Source of the DNA: an uncultured Oscillospiraceae bacterium
GTDB lineage: Bacteria > Bacillota > Clostridia > Oscillospirales > Oscillospiraceae
Assembly (NCBI GenBank): GCA_910584805.1
Contig: CAJUCB010000016.1
Coordinates: forward strand, 15,979-32,197
Direction of reading: 5' to 3'
Length of the DNA: 16,219 nt
In this document: positions 7,221 through 13,975 of the stretch, piece after piece
How positions within the stretch are numbered: position 1 is the first letter of the stretch
Layout of the letters: each line of letters starts with the position of its first letter
Made by a program: the position numbers and the translations under genes
The notes under the pieces: generated by a model
Databases searched by the model: none
Seen by the model: only the letters and a program-made list of their open reading frames with translations
Told to the model about the DNA's origin: nothing

Positions 7221-7266
7221 AAAAAACATCCCCCCGATTGGTCTGCGTACCAACCAGGGGGATGTT
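7221..7266 (-). terminator. Intrinsic terminator of the aminopeptidase-pepF operon
   Basis: On the minus strand, AACATCCCCC (7266-7257) pairs with GGGGGATGTT (7234-7225 region), with an inner TTGGT/ACCAA stem, followed by a run of six T. It lies 16 bp after the pepF stop, and its T-run ends only three bases before the -35 of the next promoter. Confidence 0.9.
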
Positions 7267-7281
7267 CCTATTGTTCAATGT

Positions 7282-8988
7282 TCAAAGGCCTGCGTCAGCT
7301 TTTAACTTTTCCAAAAGTTGCTCTGTCTCCTGGGCCAACTGTCCCAAGGCCCCCTCCTGGAAGGGGGAGCGCAAACCGGCCTCTTCCAACAAGTCCGTGA
7401 ATACCTTCTCCCCGCCCTGAGAGAGGAAGCGGACGTAGCGGGCGAAGGCCCCGTCATAGTCCTTCTGGGATGCCAGGAGGAATTGCAGCGCCGCCGTCTG
7501 GGCCAGGCAATAGTCAATATAATAGAAGGGTGTCTCATAGATGTGCATCTGATACTGCCAGCGGGTGCCCTCCTCCAAGTAGGGGATGCCCTCGAAGTGC
7601 AGGTGGGGGCGGAACTCCGCCTCTAGCTTCCGCCAGGCGGCCTTGCGCTCCTCCGGGGTCCACTCCGGGTTCTCATAGACCTGGCGCTGGAAGTCGTCCA
7701 CAATGGTGCCATAGGGCAGGAAGGATAGAGAGTCCAGCAGGTGCATGAACTGATAGCGCTTGGCGTCCTCCCCAAAGAAGTGCTCCATATAAGGCCAAGC
7801 GAAGAACTCCATGCTCATGGAGTGGGTCTCCGCCGTCTCCATGCCGCCCACATTCAGCTCCACCACATACTCGTTGCCTGCAATGGTGTAGTCGGCAAAG
7901 GCATGGCCTGCCTCATGGGTCACCACATCCACATCCCCTGAGGTGCCGTTGAAATTGGCCAGGATGAAGGGCTGGTGGTAGGCCATGAAGCTGGTGCAGT
8001 AGCCGCCCCCCCATTTGTTCTTCCGAGACTCCACATCGAAAGCATCGGTGTCCAGCATGAAGTCGAAAAACTCCCCTGTCTCCTTGCTCATGCTGTGGTA
8101 CATGGCCTTGGCGGCGGCAAAGATTTCTTCCTTCCCCCCCTTGGGTGCAGGGTCCCCTTGGGGGAAAATCAGGTCGTAGTCGTAGAGCATCAACTTGTCC
8201 ACGCCCAGGGCCTTGCCCACTTCCTCCCGGAGCCGGGCCACCACAGGCACCACATCCCACCGGACGTTCTCCCGGAACTGTTTCACTTCCTCCGGGCCAT
8301 AGCACAGGCGGCCCATGCGGTAGTAGCCCAACTCCACGAAATTCTTATACCCCATGCGCACTGCCATCCGATGACGGATGGTCACTAACTGGTCAAAGAG
8401 GCCGTCCAACTCCTGGCTGTGCTCCTTAAGGGTGCGGCCTAGAACCTCATAGGCCTCCTTCCGGGTGGCCCGGTCCGGGGACTTGGCATACTTCATCAGC
8501 ATGGGACGGGGGAGCTTTTCCCCACGGAATTCAAACTCCATCCCCGCCATAAGCTGGGAATACTTGCTCACCAGGCGGTTTTCCTCCACCATCTCCTGGA
8601 TGATACAGGGGGCCATGGACTTCAAATCCACCTCCATAGAGCGGTACATCAGGGGCAGCAGCTTGCCGTTGTCCTCTAGCTCCTGGCGGTAGGGGCTGTT
8701 CACCATAGCCCGGCTATAGTCCTGCATCAGGCTCTGGGCCTGGGGGCCGGTCTCGTCGTAGTAGTCCTTTTCCGCCAGATAAAATTCATCGGCGGTATTG
8801 ATACTGTAGCGCATATAGGACAGGGCCTGGGCGGTCTCCAAACGGATCGACAGCTTCTTATAGCGCTCCCGGGCCTCCAACACCTCCTGGGCGGAGGAAG
8901 CCTCCTTCACCTGGCGGATAATGTCCTTGATCTCCCCGGCAAATTCCTCGATGGAAAGCCGTTCATACTTCAATTCCGATACTTTCAT
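7282..8988 (-). CDS. pepF: M3-family oligoendopeptidase (PepF-like)
   Basis: A zinc endopeptidase that degrades short peptides in the cytosol. 568 residues, normal for the M3 oligoendopeptidase F group; no signal peptide. The active site is HEAGH at 358-362 (H358, E359, H362). The third zinc ligand is predicted to be E387 in ETHSMSMEFF, which matches the family's E-x-x-S-x-x-x-E helix. An aromatic-rich substrate region follows near 490-530 (YQMHIYETPFYYIDYCLAQTA). Start: ATG 8988 with AGGAG six bases upstream. An in-frame extension to 9165 is rejected because it runs through the 3' end of the upstream gene and has low-complexity composition. It lies 23 bp after the P1 aminopeptidase gene, so the two form one operon. 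The family symbol is used because the exact subgroup is not certain. Confidence 0.9.
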   Translation of the reverse strand: MKVSELKYERLSIEEFAGEIKDIIRQVKEASSAQEVLEARERYKKLSIRLETAQALSYMRYSINTADEFYLAEKDYYDETGPQAQSLMQDYSRAMVNSPYRQELEDNGKLLPLMYRSMEVDLKSMAPCIIQEMVEENRLVSKYSQLMAGMEFEFRGEKLPRPMLMKYAKSPDRATRKEAYEVLGRTLKEHSQELDGLFDQLVTIRHRMAVRMGYKNFVELGYYRMGRLCYGPEEVKQFRENVRWDVVPVVARLREEVGKALGVDKLMLYDYDLIFPQGDPAPKGGKEEIFAAAKAMYHSMSKETGEFFDFMLDTDAFDVESRKNKWGGGYCTSFMAYHQPFILANFNGTSGDVDVVTHEAGHAFADYTIAGNEYVVELNVGGMETAETHSMSMEFFAWPYMEHFFGEDAKRYQFMHLLDSLSFLPYGTIVDDFQRQVYENPEWTPEERKAAWRKLEAEFRPHLHFEGIPYLEEGTRWQYQMHIYETPFYYIDYCLAQTAALQFLLASQKDYDGAFARYVRFLSQGGEKVFTDLLEEAGLRSPFQEGALGQLAQETEQLLEKLKADAGL

Positions 8989-9011
8989 GCAGCGCTCCTT
9001 TTTCCTATTTT

Positions 9012-9989
9012 TCAAAAGGGCAGGTCCCGCAGGGCGGGCCGCCCGTGTAGACTCTCCGCTTGGCGCACCGAGCGGTGGATGGCCTCCTCCACAGCCCGGG
9101 CCGCCAGAATGCCCACCACATCGGGGTCGGCGGGCACCGAGCCATAGCACATGGCAAACATACAATCCCCGTCAAAGGTGGCGTTGGCGGGGCGGACAGC
9201 TCGGACCGTCCCGTTTTGGGACACCGCCGCCAGCTTGCTGGCCTGGGCCTTGTTCAGGGCAGCATTGGTCACCACACAGCCGATGACGGTGTTCTCCCCC
9301 GTCATCTTGCCGCTGAAAATGTCCTTCTGCCGGGTGCTGTGGGCAATGAGCCACTCCTCGCTGGAAAGGAAGCCCGTGTTATCCCGGTTCCGGGCGCCGG
9401 CAATGATCCGGCCCCGTTCCACCACGTCGCCCACGGCATTGCAGGCCACCACAGCCCCCACCAGCAGTTCCCCCTGGCGCAGGGCATAGGCCCCCACGCC
9501 GCCTTTCATAGCCTGTTCCGGGCCCAGGAGCTTCCCCACGGTGCAGCCCATCCCCGCACCGAAGTTCCCCTCCCGGAAGGGCAAGCCCTCTAGGGCAGCA
9601 ATGCAGGCGGCGCGGCCCATGGCGGCATCTGGACGGCGATCCATGCGGCCGAATTTCAGGTCGAAGAGGACAGCGGCGCAAACGTTGGGGACACGGGTGA
9701 CCCCAACATCCCGGCCGATGCCCACGGACTCCAAAGTCTCCATCACCCCACCGGCGGCATCCAGGCCAAAGGCGCTGCCCCCGGTGAGAAGCACCCCGTG
9801 GACCACTTCCCGGTTGCACTGGGGGGCCAGGGCGTCGGTGTCCCTGGTACTGGGGGAGCCGCCCCGAACATCCACCCCGGTCACTGCCCCCTGGGGACAG
9901 AGGATCACCGTACAGCCGGTGCCAGCTTTTTGGTCCTGGGCCTGGCCGAAGCGAAAGCCGGGAATCTCTTGAATATTTAGTTTCTCCAT
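9012..9989 (-). CDS. P1 family peptidase (DmpA / NylC-type, autoprocessing N-terminal nucleophile hydrolase)
   Basis: A 325-residue member of the S58/P1 family, which includes DmpA aminopeptidases, beta-aminopeptidases and nylon-oligomer hydrolases. The precursor cuts itself before a nucleophilic residue. Here the likely cleavage is between N233 and T234 in GENTVIGCVVTN, making T234 the nucleophile as in NylC, not Ser as in DmpA. Other family marks: the start IPGFRFGQAQD, GVDVRGGSPSTRDTD near 38-52, HGVLLTGGSAFGLDAAGG near 64-81, and GAGMGCTVGK near 144-153. The start ATG 9989 has GGAGAAGG immediately upstream; a TTG at 10004 is in frame but lies on that site. Probably cytosolic. Together with the adjacent oligoendopeptidase it suggests stepwise degradation of peptides. 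The natural substrate is unknown. Confidence 0.88.
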   Translation of the reverse strand: MEKLNIQEIPGFRFGQAQDQKAGTGCTVILCPQGAVTGVDVRGGSPSTRDTDALAPQCNREVVHGVLLTGGSAFGLDAAGGVMETLESVGIGRDVGVTRVPNVCAAVLFDLKFGRMDRRPDAAMGRAACIAALEGLPFREGNFGAGMGCTVGKLLGPEQAMKGGVGAYALRQGELLVGAVVACNAVGDVVERGRIIAGARNRDNTGFLSSEEWLIAHSTRQKDIFSGKMTGENTVIGCVVTNAALNKAQASKLAAVSQNGTVRAVRPANATFDGDCMFAMCYGSVPADPDVVGILAARAVEEAIHRSVRQAESLHGRPALRDLPF

Positions 9990-10036
9990 TTTTTCCTTCT
10001 CCAACCCCCGTGGGCGTCAATTTCTACTCCTAGTGT

Positions 10037-10068
10037 AAAAGCACCTCCGCCGCCTAAGGGCGGCGGAG
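10037..10068 (-). terminator. Terminator of murC
   Basis: On the minus strand, CTCCGCCGCC (10068-10059), a 4-base loop and GGCGGCGGAG (10054-10045), then GTGC and TTTT. A perfect 10-bp GC stem placed 21 bp after the murC stop. No clear promoter is visible between it and the P1 peptidase gene, so that operon may rely on read-through or on a weak promoter I cannot recognise. Confidence 0.8.
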
Positions 10069-10088
10069 CTCTCGATCCTGTGTCTGCT

Positions 10089-11489
10089 TCAGCGCGCCGT
10101 TGCGCTCTGCTCTGCTTGGCTGTCCCGCTTTGCCAGGGCTTCCCCCACGGTGTAGACGTTCCCCGCCCCCACCGTGAGAATCAGGTCCCCCGGCCGGGCC
10201 AGGCGGTAAAGCCAGTTGGCCAACTCCGCAAAGGAGGGCGCCACCAGGGCACCGGGGATGGCGTCCGCCAGGTCCTGGGAGGAAATCCCCACGTCGTTCT
10301 TCTCCCGGGCAGCGAAAATTTCCGCCAAAAATGTCACATTGGGCTTTTGCAATGCCTCCACAAACTCAGAAAACAGGGCCTTGGTCCGGGTATAGGTATG
10401 GGGCTGGAAGGCACAGATCACCCGCTGATACCCCAGGCTCATGGCCATATCCAACAGGGCGTTTAGCTCCCCAGGATGGTGGGCATAGTCGTCATAGATG
10501 GCCGCCCCCTTGACCATCCCCTTATACTCAAAGCGGCGGCCCGCCCCCCGGAAGTCGTTCAAGCCCCGGGCGATGGCGTCCCCAGAGATGCCCAGCACCA
10601 GGGCGGCAGCGGCGGCGGCGATGGCGTTCTTCACATTGTGCATCCCAGGTACTTGGAGGGAGATGTGGGCCACAGGCTTCCCGTCCTGGACGATATCGAA
10701 GCTGGGCAGGCCCCCCTTCCAGCGCAAATTCTCTGCGTGAAAGTTCCCCTGTTCCAGGCCAAAGGTCAGCACACCCCTCTTCCCCTTTAGGGCTTCCATG
10801 GTATTCTCGTCCTCCCCGTTGGCCAGGACGGTCCCGCCGCTGGGCACCAGGTCGGCAAAGGCCCGGAAGGAGTTCTCCACATCCTCCAAGTCCTTGAAGA
10901 AGTCCAGATGATCCGCTTCGATGTTCAAAATCACCGCCACGGTGGGATAGAAGGACAGGAAGGAGTTGCAGTATTCGCAGGACTCCAAAATGATGGTCTC
11001 CCCCTTCCCCACCCGGTGGCCGGTACCCAGCAGGGGGAGGGTGCCGCCGATCATCACCGTGGGGTCGATCCGAGCGGCCATGGCAATGTGGGTACACATG
11101 GAGGTGGTGGTGGTCTTTCCGTGGGTGCCGGAGATGCACAGGGCATTTTTATACCGGCGCATGATGGAGCCCCAGGCCTCCGCCCGCTCAAAGACGGGGA
11201 TGCCCTGGGCCCGGGCGGCGGCGATCTCTGGGTTGCTGTCGTGGACGGCGGCGGTGCGGATGACAAAATCCGCACCGGCTACGCTCTCCGCCAGGTGGCC
11301 GATGGTCACCGGGATGCCCAGGGAGCGGAGATGGGCCACGGAACTGCTGTCCAACATGTCGGAACCAGTGACGTTCAGCCCCTCCCCTTGGAGCACCTCC
11401 GCCAGGGGGGACATGGACACCCCGCCGATGCCCACTAGATGCGCCCGTTTTTGGGGCGCGATATATTCATGAATGCAATCATTTGCCAT
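10089..11489 (-). CDS. murC: UDP-N-acetylmuramate--L-alanine ligase
   Basis: Adds L-alanine to UDP-MurNAc using ATP, the first step of the peptidoglycan stem peptide, in the cytosol. 466 residues, normal for MurC. Domain 1 is a Rossmann-like UDP-substrate domain with HLVGIGGVSMSPLAEVL (17-33), the MurC form of the glycine loop. Domain 2 has the ATP-binding loop SGTHGKTTTT (about 119-128) and NIEADHLDFF (near 189-198). Domain 3 contains DYAHHPGEL near 330-338 and QPHTYTRTK near 355-363, both Mur-ligase signatures. Start ATG 11489; the ribosome site is weak (AAAGG about 13 bases upstream). It stands alone with its own promoter and terminator, not in a division/cell-wall cluster. That is common in Clostridia. 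Confidence 0.97.
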   Translation of the reverse strand: MANDCIHEYIAPQKRAHLVGIGGVSMSPLAEVLQGEGLNVTGSDMLDSSSVAHLRSLGIPVTIGHLAESVAGADFVIRTAAVHDSNPEIAAARAQGIPVFERAEAWGSIMRRYKNALCISGTHGKTTTTSMCTHIAMAARIDPTVMIGGTLPLLGTGHRVGKGETIILESCEYCNSFLSFYPTVAVILNIEADHLDFFKDLEDVENSFRAFADLVPSGGTVLANGEDENTMEALKGKRGVLTFGLEQGNFHAENLRWKGGLPSFDIVQDGKPVAHISLQVPGMHNVKNAIAAAAAALVLGISGDAIARGLNDFRGAGRRFEYKGMVKGAAIYDDYAHHPGELNALLDMAMSLGYQRVICAFQPHTYTRTKALFSEFVEALQKPNVTFLAEIFAAREKNDVGISSQDLADAIPGALVAPSFAELANWLYRLARPGDLILTVGAGNVYTVGEALAKRDSQAEQSATAR

Positions 11490-11544
11490 TGGGTTTACAC
11501 ACCTTTTCTATTCAGCTATAATGTAGTCCAAACAAGTGTTTCTC

Positions 11545-11573
11545 ATTATATCCAATTTCCCGCACCTTGGCAA
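11545..11573 (-). promoter_or_regulatory. Promoter of murC
   Basis: Minus strand: TTGCCA (11573-11568), 17-bp spacer, TATAAT (11550-11545). This gives a leader of roughly 50 bases before the murC ATG. Confidence 0.82.
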
Positions 11574-11577
11574 GTGT

Positions 11578-11603
11578 TTCCGCTTGATTCAGTATAAGCG
11601 GAA
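11578..11603. repeat. Inverted repeat between murC promoter and PPTase gene
   Basis: TTCCGCTT (11578-11585) and AAGCGGAA (11596-11603) form a perfect 8-bp dyad around 10 bases. It lies five bases upstream of the murC -35 and about 35 bases upstream of the PPTase start, so it could be a regulator site for either gene. There is no T-run, so it is not a convincing terminator. Confidence 0.4.
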
Positions 11604-11637
11604 TGGGAGAAAATCATAACCGAAAGGGGGGTGTTTT

Positions 11638-12141
11638 TTGAAGCTATATGGGACCCATGGGGGCAGCGGGGTGGCGCTGCTGGCCCAAGCTGCGGCAGAC
11701 GCCTGGGGGCTCTCCCCCCTCCCCCCGCTGGAACGGACGGAGACCGGCAAGCCCTTTTTTCCCAAAAATCCCCAGCACCATTTCAACCTCAGCCACAGCG
11801 GTGGCCTGGTGCTGTGCGCCCTCTCTGCCCACCCGGTGGGGGTGGACATCGAGGTGATGAAGCCCCGCCGTCCCGCCCTTCCCCGGCAAGCCTTGACAGC
11901 GGAGGAGTTTGCCTGCTATCAAGCCCTTGGGGGAGATTGGCCCGCTTTTTACACCCTCTGGACCCGGAAGGAGTCCTGGTGCAAATACAGTGGCCTGGGC
12001 CTGGGCCAGCAGTGGGGGAAAACGCCCCCGGAACACGAACATTTCCGCAGTTACGCCGGGGAAACTTGGCGGGCCGCAGCCTGGGGGGAGGAACCGCCCC
12101 CGGAACAGATCATCTGGCTGAAAGGAGATCACTCCCTATGA
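11638..12141 (+). CDS. 4'-phosphopantetheinyl transferase, Sfp-type (compact)
   Basis: Transfers phosphopantetheine from CoA to a serine of carrier proteins (acyl, peptidyl or aryl carriers) in the cytosol. At 167 residues it is shorter than Sfp (about 220) but keeps all core motifs. These are GKPFFP at 37-42, FNLSHSGG at 49-56, the Mg2+ motif VGVDIE with D70 and E72, and FYTLWTRKESWCKYSGLGL at 104-122 with E112 and K116. The start is a TTG at 11638 preceded by AAAGGGGGG; there is no ATG or GTG in frame nearby. It overlaps the next gene by ATGA. No polyketide or peptide synthetase cluster is present here, so the carrier protein served is unknown; it may modify the fatty-acid ACP. Confidence 0.88.
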   Translation: MKLYGTHGGSGVALLAQAAADAWGLSPLPPLERTETGKPFFPKNPQHHFNLSHSGGLVLCALSAHPVGVDIEVMKPRRPALPRQALTAEEFACYQALGGDWPAFYTLWTRKESWCKYSGLGLGQQWGKTPPEHEHFRSYAGETWRAAAWGEEPPPEQIIWLKGDHSL

Positions 12142-12761
12142 AACTCCCCCCTGCGTTCTACAACCGTGACACCTGTACCGTCGCCCAGGACCTTCTGGGC
12201 AAGTACCTGGTCCGTGTCCTAGACGGCCTGCCCCTGGCCCTGCGTATCAACGAGACCGAGGCCTATATCGGGCGGCTGGATAAGGCCTGCCACGCCTATG
12301 GCTACCGCCGCACCCCCCGCACAGAAACCCTCTTTGCCGCCCCTGGCACCGCCTATATCTATTTAATCTACGGGATGTATCACTGCCTGAACTTTGTCAC
12401 CGAGCCCGAGGGGGAACCCGCCGCCGTACTCATCCGGGGCGGGGAGGCACGGGGGGACGTGGAACTGCTCTCCCACACCCGTTATGGCAAGGCGTTTTCC
12501 CAACTCTCCCCCTACCAAAAAAAGAATTTCCTCAACGGGCCGGGGAAGCTGTGCAAGGCCCTGGACCTCACCAAAGCGGAAAACGGCTGCTCCCTGTGCA
12601 GTGACAATCTTTTCGTCTGCGATGACCTCTCCCCCCTGGGGCTGGATGTCCCGGAAAGTGACAGCCTACCCTTCTCCATTCAGTCTGGAAAGCGGGTGGG
12701 CATTGATTATGCCCAGGAGGCAGTGGACTTCCCCTGGCGGTATTGGATCGGGGCAGAATAA
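12138..12761 (+). CDS. mpg: 3-methyladenine DNA glycosylase (AAG/MPG family)
   Basis: Base-excision repair enzyme removing alkylated and deaminated purines such as 3-methyladenine and hypoxanthine. 207 residues, normal for bacterial members. N-terminal VAQDLLGKYLV (15-25) is typical. The active-site strand is NETEAYIG, in which E41 matches the human catalytic E125, Y43 matches Y127 and H52 matches H136. The intercalation region GTAYIYLIYGMYHCLN (about 70-85) and RGGE (near 97-100) follow. GPGKLCKALDLT (about 134-145) is the C-terminal family signature. Start: ATG 12138, AAAGGAG ten bases upstream, overlapping the PPTase stop. An in-frame upward extension through the PPTase gene is a different-frame artefact. 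Confidence 0.94.
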   Translation: MKLPPAFYNRDTCTVAQDLLGKYLVRVLDGLPLALRINETEAYIGRLDKACHAYGYRRTPRTETLFAAPGTAYIYLIYGMYHCLNFVTEPEGEPAAVLIRGGEARGDVELLSHTRYGKAFSQLSPYQKKNFLNGPGKLCKALDLTKAENGCSLCSDNLFVCDDLSPLGLDVPESDSLPFSIQSGKRVGIDYAQEAVDFPWRYWIGAE

Positions 12762-12810
12762 ACGGAGACGGCTCACGCCACCCCTGTTCCAGCAGCAAAT
12801 ATTCCACATA

Positions 12811-12850
12811 AGACCCGGCAGCGAAGCACATCGTCCTCGCTGCCGGGTCT
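12811..12850. terminator. Hairpin between convergent mpg and membrane-protein genes
   Basis: AGACCCGGCAGCGA (12811-12824) and TCGCTGCCGGGTCT (12837-12850) form a perfect 14-bp stem with a 12-base loop. No T-run follows on either strand, but the position between two convergent genes makes a bidirectional terminator the likeliest role. Confidence 0.7.
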
Positions 12851-12854
12851 GTTG

Positions 12855-13223
12855 TCAATCAGCCTGTTCCCCTTTGGGGGCGATGCTCCAAGAAATCATC
12901 ATGGAGATGAACCCCAGGGCAAGGTATGCCCCAGCATAGCCAGCCAACATCTGCCATGCGTCAATCAGTCCGCCTTCCAGCAAAAACAGCCCAGGCGCCA
13001 GGAAGGGCAGAACCCAGCGGCGGCGGAGACCCTTTCCCGCAAAGATGCCCAAAAACACAAAGTAAATTGGAGCCACAACGAACAGGCACAGCACAAAAAT
13101 TCCCATACCCGTACCGGGGTCCAAGAGAAGCGTCAGCCATGGCAGTACGCACACAACCACCACCGAACCCGCCCCCCAACAGAGCGCGGCCCTCCTTCCT
13201 GTTTTCGTTGCGTCCCGCTCCAT
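12855..13223 (-). CDS. Small four-helix membrane protein of unknown function
   Basis: A 122-residue protein I do not recognise. After a short basic N-terminus (about 1-11) come four predicted membrane helices, near 13-34 (SVVVVCVLPWLTLLL), 40-63 (GIFVLCLFVVAPIYFVFLGI), 69-90 (WVLPFLAPGLFLLEG) and 92-113 (GYAGAYLALGFISMMISW). KGLRRR lies between helices 2 and 3. The tail is short and hydrophilic. Start: ATG 13223 with AGGATAGG just upstream. It begins 11 bp after the HD-domain gene stop and is almost certainly co-transcribed with it. The stop lies four bases from the terminator stem. It is probably a small inner-membrane protein; no enzymatic motif is visible. Confidence 0.8.
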   Translation of the reverse strand: MERDATKTGRRAALCWGAGSVVVVCVLPWLTLLLDPGTGMGIFVLCLFVVAPIYFVFLGIFAGKGLRRRWVLPFLAPGLFLLEGGLIDAWQMLAGYAGAYLALGFISMMISWSIAPKGEQAD

Positions 13224-13234
13224 TTCCTATCCTT

Positions 13235-13792
13235 TCATTCTACATGCTCACTGGCACGCATGGCCTGGATGGTCTTGTCAATTAGCTCGTCCAACTCCCA
13301 GCCCAGCATTTCCGTCCCTTGGAGGATCACCTCCCGGGAGCAGCCGGCAGCGAATTTCTTGTCCTTAAACTTTTTCTTCACGGACTTCACCTCCAAATCC
13401 GACACACTCTTGGAGGGGCGCATAAGAGCTGCTGCACCGATAAGGCCCGTGAGCTCGTCGGTGGCGAAGAGAACTTTTTCCATCAGGTGTTCCGGCTTGA
13501 TGTCTGACACCAGGCCATAACCATGGCTGGCAGTGGCCCGAATCAACCGCTCATCCAACCCCCGCTCCCGCATGATCTCCTGGGACTTCACGCAGTGCTC
13601 CTCCGGGTACTGTTCAAAATCCAGGTCGTGGAGCAGGCCCACAATGGACCAAAACGCACGCTCGTCCCCAAAGCCAAGCTGTTCAGCAAACCAGCCCATC
13701 ACGTCGGAGACCACGTAAGCGTGTTTCAGATGAAAGTCCCCCTGGTTGTACTCCTTCAGAAGGTCCAGGGCTTGTGCATAGGTCAATTCCAT
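13235..13792 (-). CDS. HD-domain protein (predicted metal-dependent phosphohydrolase)
   Basis: A 185-residue HD-superfamily protein, probably cytosolic. Candidate metal ligands are H24 in HLKHAYVV, the H55-D56 pair in GLLHDLDFEQYPEEH, H90 in ATASHGYG and D112 in FATDELTGL. The run GLLHDLDFEQYPEEHC marks a common clostridial group of stand-alone HD proteins (YedJ/YfbR-like in outline) whose substrate is not known. A lysine-rich stretch VKSVKKKFKDKKFA lies near 136-149. Start: ATG 13792 with GAGGAG upstream. A start at 13825 is ruled out because it overlaps the promoter -10. It is followed after 11 bp by the four-helix membrane protein gene. Confidence 0.87.
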   Translation of the reverse strand: MELTYAQALDLLKEYNQGDFHLKHAYVVSDVMGWFAEQLGFGDERAFWSIVGLLHDLDFEQYPEEHCVKSQEIMRERGLDERLIRATASHGYGLVSDIKPEHLMEKVLFATDELTGLIGAAALMRPSKSVSDLEVKSVKKKFKDKKFAAGCSREVILQGTEMLGWELDELIDKTIQAMRASEHVE

Positions 13793-13824
13793 TCCGCTTC
13801 TCCTCTCTCTTTTTAGATGCCCCA

Positions 13825-13833
13825 ATTATAGCA
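13825..13833 (-). promoter_or_regulatory. Extended -10 promoter of the HD-domain operon
   Basis: Minus strand TGCTATAAT, a perfect extended -10; the -35 at 17 bp (TATCTT) is weak. The 13 bases from the -10 onward (TATAATTGGGGCA) are identical to the CoA-transferase promoter. Confidence 0.7.
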
Positions 13834-13913
13834 CATCTCAAAGATAAAAGATACGGCCCCCTAACAAGACAGGAAAATTTCACAACCTTTTCCAGCAAGC
13901 CCCATGCCTCCGG

Positions 13914-13942
13914 TTGCACCACTCCATAATCTATGCTACACT
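13914..13942 (+). promoter_or_regulatory. Promoter of the flavin oxidoreductase gene
   Basis: TTGCAC (13914-13919), 17-bp spacer ending in TGC, TACACT (13937-13942). It is followed by an A/T-rich leader and AGGAG at 13961-13965, ten bases before the ATG. Confidence 0.7.
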
Positions 13943-13975
13943 GAGAACCATATATTTTATAGGAGCGTGAAAACC

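Noticed and set aside
8989..9165. 59-residue N-terminal extension of the M3 oligoendopeptidase
   Set aside because: It overlaps the coding end of the P1 peptidase, is biased in composition, and the ATG at 8988 has an ideal AGGAG.
11631..12137. Open frame running through the PPTase gene into the glycosylase, suggesting a fusion protein
   Set aside because: The frame is proline/glycine-rich without motifs, while the PPTase motifs are all in the other frame; the glycosylase has its own ATG and ribosome site at 12138.
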